Source of the DNA: Daedaleopsis sinensis
Taxonomy: Eukaryota > Basidiomycota > Agaricomycetes > Polyporales > Polyporaceae
DNA length: 64,000 bases
Direction of reading: 5' to 3'
Assembly: GCA_033807695.1 (NCBI GenBank)
Contig: CM066306.1
Span: forward strand, 2,046,001-2,110,000
A program made the position numbers and the translations under genes. The notes under the pieces were generated by a model. That model made no database searches. It saw only the letters and a program-made list of their open reading frames with translations, and was not told the DNA's origin. Below are positions 58,995-64,000 of this stretch, piece after piece. The first letter of the stretch is position 1, and the number at the start of each line of letters is the position of its first letter.

Positions 58995-60155
58995 TCAATA
59001 GACTCGGTATTCAGGTGTGATGTACCCTGAATGCGCAAACCAGGCCTGAGCCATATCTCCGGTGACACATCCGCACGCATCCGTCAGAGCCTCGATCGGA
59101 TCCTCAGCCTGGCGCATTTGATGTCCATGGCAACGGATCCATGCCTTGACTATGGTAAATTTGTGTGAGCAATCTTGGAGTGTACATCAAGAGACACTGC
59201 AGCTACGTATGTGTGCCGAAGGATTCCTCAATAGGATTGAGATCTGGCGAGTATGAGGGCAGATATAATAGTAGGCATCCTGTATGCGTGTTGTCAGCAT
59301 TATTGCATGCCCATCAGCCATACCAATGTACCTGCGGTAGCAACTGCTTCTGCTAACATTGCATTGTGATGGATCCGACAGTTATCGAGGACGAGCACAG
59401 AGCGCGGCTCTAGGGGCCATGTTCCCATCTGAGGAAGCTATTTCACACTTGAGCTTGCATATTGAGTATAAGAGAAGTCGAAGCAAACACACAACATCTT
59501 CAACAATGAAGTCAAATAACTCTTGCGAGTCAAAGGACCCAGGGACCACTCGTGTTGCTATGTAGCCATCCTTGGCCATGGCTGCCGCCAGCGAGTAGCG
59601 GTCCCCTCGAACGAAGACATCTGAGATACATGCACGCTCACCGGCCATGGCAAAGCCATAATGACGAGTACATGTGTGTTCATTCTTGCTCGTCTCATCC
59701 ACAAATACAAACTCCTCCCCTGACCCGAGAAACTCCTCACAGATCATCTCCCTCCAGTGAGCCCTCAGCTCTTCGTCCCTCTCTGCAGCAGTCTTCTCCA
59801 GCTTCTTGTGAGTCAATCCAGCTTCTCGGAGGACGTTGTAGAGTGTGCTCTTCGAAACCGCAGTGCCGTGATGTATCGCAAGCCACCAGACAAGTTCATC
59901 AAGGTAGGTCTCGGGATGGGTGTTGAGAAAATCCCGTATGTGCTCTAGTATGTCGCGAGTAATGATCCTAGGGCAACCCTTGAGCACCGGTGGGAGAGCT
60001 TTGACACTACCAGTCTTGTGGTACAGAGCTGCCCAGCGAAAGAGGCTACTGTGCGAGATGAGGAGATGTTGACAGATAAGGTCCTCGGACCAGCCCAGCT
60101 CATGGAGTCTCAGAGCAGCTTCCTTCAGATCCTGGCTGACTTTACGGTAGACCAT
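58995..60155 (-). CDS. Tc1/mariner-IS630-type transposase, nearly intact
   Basis: Exons 60155-59493, 59428-59332, 59279-59211 and 59149-58995 give about 327 residues, a normal length. The N-terminus is a two-part helix-turn-helix (LRLHELGWSEDLICQHLLIS; then ITRDILEHIRDFLNTHPETY and STLYNVLREAGLTHKK). The DDE catalytic residues are visible: Asp in EEFVFVDETSKNE, Asp in SVLVLDNCRIHHNAM, and the third acidic residue in YSPDLNPIEESFG. Joining the last two exons needs a donor reading ATACGT instead of GTACGT; otherwise the frame stops five codons later. The C-terminus KAWIRCHGHQMRQAEDPIE then follows. TIRs of the element were not found; a CAGTGTCCCGG-like motif near 58907 is a candidate. Confidence 0.85.
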
Positions 60156-60890
60156 GGCAGGAGGTTAGAAAAGAGGGCCCAGCAATGAAGCACAACCGTC
60201 GAGGAAGGGGGAGGAGGAGAGGCAAGGAGCGGGCGTCTAACATTAGGCGCGGAGACGCGGCCGGAAGATGCGTCGGAAGATGCGTCGGAAGATCTATCGG
60301 AACGTTTGACACATGTTGTAAGAAAACAGCCAGTCTCATCCTTGTCTGGATTAGCTGTAAGCATACACTATGTAAGATAATCATGTAAGCTTCCAAAAAC
60401 ACCCGACCTATCACAGCGTGCATCCCCGGATTTAAGGACCCCTGACATCGCTGGGAAATGCGCGAGCGATCTTACCTAGCCCAGTCATATCATGGCAATT
60501 TCAATGCGACTGACACGTAAAGTATCCCAACAATGTATGTCCTATGTCAGTCGCATAGATATCTTCAAGCGTCCCATGCTGAGATATCTGCGTGAAATGT
60601 ATCCAGGCACGTTCAATGATATAATAATGGCTATGTTCGAACCCTGATTCATATCCATAATAAATCTCGTACAAAGATAGCTATAACGTCAAGTCACTGG
60701 AGTTTGAACCTGTCGCTAAGGGAGATGATGAAAGGAAATGTAATCTGTTCAGTAAATTTCGCACCCAAAGAAATGTTTGACCGATTCTCGAGGCAGGAAA
60801 TGAAAGTGACAGGCGCCGTGGCACGGTGCAGGACATGAATAAGATCTCTTTGACCATATCAAAGCCTTTGACAGGGAACATATAACAAAC
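60156..60890. other. Upstream flank of the transposase, no gene
   Basis: Contains three tandem copies of a 12 bp unit (GATGCGTCGGAA type, about 60262-60299) and otherwise no recognisable coding or RNA feature. Confidence 0.5.
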
Positions 60891-60945
60891 ATATCACGGT
60901 GATATCGTCCCAAGCGATATGCTCAAGGAGATATCGCCGTGATAT
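60891..60945. repeat. 16 bp inverted repeat
   Basis: ATATCACGGTGATATC at 60891-60906 pairs with GATATCGCCGTGATAT at 60930-60945 (15 of 16 positions); each arm is itself nearly palindromic. It sits at the border between AT-rich DNA and the CpG-rich block. Confidence 0.8.
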
Positions 60946-61226
60946 TTTTCAGGCAGGTTACATATCATCGCGCGAGACATGTAACATATCAGCCAATTGT
61001 GCGCGCGCAGGTGCACAAGTCGGCGCAGGGGTGCGCGATTGTGCACACTACGGCACGTATGAGACACCTCGCGCACAGTTAGTCACTGGAGGGCACACAG
61101 TGCTCATGGTGCGCGTCAGTGCTCATGGTGTGCGTAAGCGTCCTGCATGCACCAGTCCTAGCAGACACGAGGCTACTCACCTTCGTTTAAGCGCCCGAGG
61201 TGAGCCTCCTATAACCAATGTGTCGG

Positions 61227-61309
61227 GCTCGGTGAGTGCGCGCTGCGGGCTCGGTGAGTGCGCACTGCGAGATCAGTGAGTGCGCGGGATCAGTGAGCGT
61301 GCGCTGGGG
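61227..61309. repeat. 22 bp tandem repeat, about four copies
   Basis: Units begin GCTCGGTGAGTGCGC or GATCAGTGAGTGCGC; the third copy is shortened to 17 bp. Confidence 0.8.
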
Positions 61310-61527
61310 GCACAGTTATGTGCACCCTATGTATCACGGCGCAGAGGTTCACGAGCGTCGGTTCGCGCCCTGATCGTGCACAACGCGCGGGTTATAATAC
61401 CGTGCGCGTGCGGTGCTGCACATGTGTGCGCCTTAGTATAGTCGGAAGTACGCCCGCACAAATGAAGGGGCGCGTATGGGAACCGTTCGTACACCTCGCT
61501 GCGCGCGTAAGCACTCCACGAGAGGGC

Positions 61528-61809
61528 GGGCAGGCGTCTGTGCACGCCTCATGCGCGCTTTGGTGTGCGACCAGAAGGCGCGCTCGCGCCACAGAGAGTG
61601 CGCGTGAGCCTCTCGGGGCGCGAGCGGGCGTCCGTGTGCGCTTTGTGCGCCCTTTGGTATGCGACCAGAAGGCGCGCTCGCGCCCCAGAGAGTGCGCGTG
61701 AGCGTCTCGGGGCGTGAGCGGGCGTCTGTGCGCGCCTTATGCGCCCTTTGGTGTGTGACCAGAAGGCGCGCTCGCGCCCCAGAGAGTGCGCGTGAGCCTC
61801 TCCACGCGC
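61528..61809. repeat. 94 bp tandem repeat, three copies
   Basis: The shared core ACCAGAAGGCGCGCTCGCGC recurs at 61570, 61664 and 61758, an exact 94 bp period, with few differences between copies. Because 94 is not a multiple of three, the array does not preserve a reading frame and is not a coding repeat. Confidence 0.9.
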
Positions 61810-62376
61810 GCAAAGGACTAACGCCTGGGCAATCGCGTGCCCGGACGCTCCCGCAAACTGGGTGTGCGGCCTGGGGCCCAGAAGTGCCCAGTAACCGCAT
61901 GTGCCCGCAACGGTTGTGCGGCCGAGTACACAGGTGAGGTGCCCGACCTGCTCGTGGGCGCCGCCGCCTCCCACTGCACGCTCATCAGCGCTCTCCAGAG
62001 AGGGCGGTCGAGAGCGCACATCCGCACCACTACCGCATACACCGGCGGGATGGTCGGGCGCAGCACGCATTAACGGGCCTGAGTGCGCGACTTCAAACAG
62101 TCGCGCACTGATGTGCTCAACCGCGCCCAGGAGCGTGGTCGAGAGCGCACATGCACGCTACTGGTGCGCACATAGGCGGGCGGCGGCACGCGTGGAGGCG
62201 CGTGAGTGCCCGACTACTCGCGCACTCATGCTCGAAGAGAAGACCGTCAACCTCTAACGATCCCACACGAGGAGCAACTCACCTGATGGTCTGTGCTTTG
62301 CCTTCCTACAGGTCCCAGGAGCTCGAGCGAAGTCTCACATAGCCAACGTAGCCACAATACAACCCTAGAGAATGCG

Positions 62377-64000
62377 CTATTCGTCTCCCATATTCGTATC
62401 ATCCCCCAACTTGTCCATGATCAACTCGTCCTGTATCTCTTTCGCCTTGTCGAGAGAGGTGGTGCCGTTTGAGAAGTTCAGGGTGAAGTCGTACGGTTCG
62501 TCGATAATCTGGAGGTCGTCGACCTTGCCCGGCGGCTGAGCTTTGAGCCAGTGTTCGTCGTAACAGTTCCGGCATAACCCTGTAGGAGCCTCTGAGTCCA
62601 CCACCCGTGCACCTGCCCTCCGAATACGTTGACGTGGAACCCGGCCGCCCCGGGAGCGGTTGACTAGAGCATCGGAGAAGTACTTCCGGTCGATAGTGTC
62701 GAAAAAATCCCTCAACTCGGTGCTTTGCCACGCAGCCTCGATGATGAGGAATTTACCCTCGACGCGCGCCAGATCGTCCTCGGCCTCATCTCCGCTCATA
62801 TGGACGGTCGTGAGCAGAGAGAACAGCTCGTAATGCTGCTTGAGTTGATAGATCGCGATGACCCAGCAACGGCTCACGTACGTCTGATGTAGGTGGTTAG
62901 TCGCAGTGGCAAAACTTGATACACGGAATATTTGATGACTCACGGTCTGCTTGCGACTGTTGATCTTGTTCTGTGCCTTCCGTCGTTCGACAACCTCCGG
63001 AGGCGGAGGCCTGAACGACTGCCGCCACTTGAGTCGTGCATGGTCCATGTGAGCATCTAGTGCCAGAGCTACCTGTTCAGGGGTGAAGAATCGTGAAGGA
63101 ATGGAGGGCGCTGTGCGATAGGATCCACCGGCCACGGACTCAATCATGTGTCGTGAGAGGAAGCACCGTGCTCCTCGATTGAAGTCGTCGCGCTTCCACC
63201 CGGTGCTGAAGTCGATGCGGAAGGTCTTCCTCGTGAAGTACTTGTCCTTATTGAGCTTGAACAGCTCGCGTTCTTCGTCAGTGACAGGTGGGCAGCATCG
63301 GCCGAGCTCGCTGAGGCTCGGACAGCAGAGTAGCCAGAGCATATGTGCCCTCACCGCCGCCTGTGTTCAAGTTAGATACAGAGATCAGCAATCACATGGT
63401 TACGCTCACCTGAAAGCGATTGAGGAAGGTGCGGTCGGGGTCCCCACGTTCGCTGGCAGTCATTTCGGCGATCATTACTCCTTCTTCTTCCACAGACGTA
63501 GGTGATATGTACGGCATCTTCCATCCATCAAGCGAGACAAAGTTCGTGGTCTTCGGAGGCTGCTTCGGGCCTCGGCGCGATGGTGTGTCCTGGTGCTCCG
63601 GCATATCGTCATCATCGTCTGAGGACACTGCTGCCAGCTTCGCAGACAAATCTTCGCGAGGGGTAGCAATATTTGCAAGGAAGATGCGGGTGGCTTTCGA
63701 TCGTGGGGCTCGGCCGCTCCGCCGTGGCGTCGGAGCAGTTCCGGCGCCATGGCGGAACTGCTGTTTTGGAGGGGTGTGAGGCGACGCCATGCTCATATTC
63801 GTAAGCTGGTTGCTGACAGCAATCATGCTTTCCAAAAGCTGTGACCTATAACACCACGTTAAGCTTAATGCCCACAGCGCAGGACTCTATTTAAAGTACT
63901 CACTGTACTTTCCCATGAGAGTCGAGGCTGTCTTCGATGTAATCCATCCGGTTCATGAGCAAGAGGGTCAATTCCGACTTGGGGACGTCCTGTCGGCAAG
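62377..64000 (-). CDS. Uncharacterised Agaricomycete protein, 5' end cut by window edge
   Basis: Exons from beyond 64000 (or from 63989) to 63904, then 63845-63410, 63360-62944 and 62883-62377. A short acidic stretch (SSDDDDDMPEHQD) follows a basic Pro/Arg-rich part; later blocks are VSLDGWKMPYISPTSVEEEG, FRIDFSTGWKRDDFNRGA, FFTPEQVALALDAHMDHAR, a conserved Arg-rich QRIRRAGARVVDSEAP, and GLCRNCYDEHWLKAQPP with DEPYDFTL at the C-terminus. I associate this pattern (RNCYDExWL, ..YDF) with uncharacterised, often multi-copy Agaricomycete ORFs; no biochemical role is known to me. The three internal joins keep frame; a possible acceptor at 63990 may mark the start of the first visible exon. Confidence 0.75.

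Larger units (their letters stand above)
60946..62376. other. CpG-rich, tandemly repetitive block
   Basis: About 1.4 kb dominated by GTGCGC/GCGCGC motifs, in sharp contrast with the AT-rich DNA before it. It holds a 22 bp tandem array (61227-61309), a 94 bp array (61528-61809) and two diverged copies of a roughly 130 bp unit marked by GGTCGAGAGCGCACAT (about 62007 and 62138). Open frames on both strands are a by-product of the high GC content. Confidence 0.7.

Noticed and set aside
60600..60720. GTTCGAACCC-like box reminiscent of a tRNA T-arm
   Set aside because: No matching acceptor stem, D-arm or anticodon arm at the right distances on either strand.

Overview
The window looks like nuclear DNA of a filamentous basidiomycete, most likely an Agaricomycete. 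It holds 17 intron-rich, closely packed protein genes plus one DNA transposase. Nearly all introns are about 47-70 nt, with GT or sometimes GC donors and AG acceptors. Families seen here are typical of that clade: a BRE4/aromatic-acid-exporter-like giant membrane protein, a GH18 chitinase, a Zn2Cys6 regulator and an Agaricomycete-type uncharacterised ORF. All exon joins below were made by eye, by keeping frame and matching remembered family patterns; no search or transcript was available.

Region 1 (1-16.1 kb) is dense housekeeping DNA: TRP-like channel (-, cut by the left edge), ribosomal protein eL14 (+), Vps16 (+), a small EthD-domain protein (-), an unexplained 275-codon ORF (-), the large cyclosome subunit APC1 (-), and a ten-exon short-chain dehydrogenase (+). 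APC1 and the dehydrogenase are divergent. Region 2 (16.1-20.2 kb) shows no gene I can recognise. Region 3 (20.2-23.9 kb) has two minus-strand redox genes: a FAD/NAD-binding oxidoreductase with a reading-frame problem near its 3' end, and an SDR whose catalytic Tyr appears to be His. Region 4 (25.3-41.0 kb) is dense again: homoserine-acetyltransferase-like alpha/beta hydrolase (-), nucleoplasmin-like FKBP (-), ARPC4 (+, sharing a 166 bp promoter with the FKBP), FIT2-like lipid-droplet protein (+), ALA dehydratase (-), a 16-exon BRE4-like membrane protein (-) and a secreted GH18 chitinase (+). Region 5 (41.0-48.3 kb) has no supportable gene, and is followed by a Zn2Cys6 transcription factor (48.3-50.5 kb).

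Region 6 (50.5-62.4 kb) changes character: it is AT-richer to about 60.9 kb and repeat-laden. It contains a 378 bp MITE with TA target duplications, several minisatellites, a broken basidiomycete ORF, a 1.13 kb element with about 225-240 bp terminal inverted repeats, an almost intact Tc1/mariner-IS630-type transposase with one damaged or AT-type splice donor, and then a CpG-rich block with 94 bp tandem repeats. The right edge cuts an uncharacterised basidiomycete gene.

The genes do not form one pathway. The neighbours are ordinary cell-biology genes (vesicle tethering, cell-cycle ubiquitin ligase, actin branching, haem synthesis, translation, lipid droplets). The unusual content lies in splicing (five GC-AG introns, exons of 3, 6 and 7 nt) and in the mobile-element cluster near the right end.
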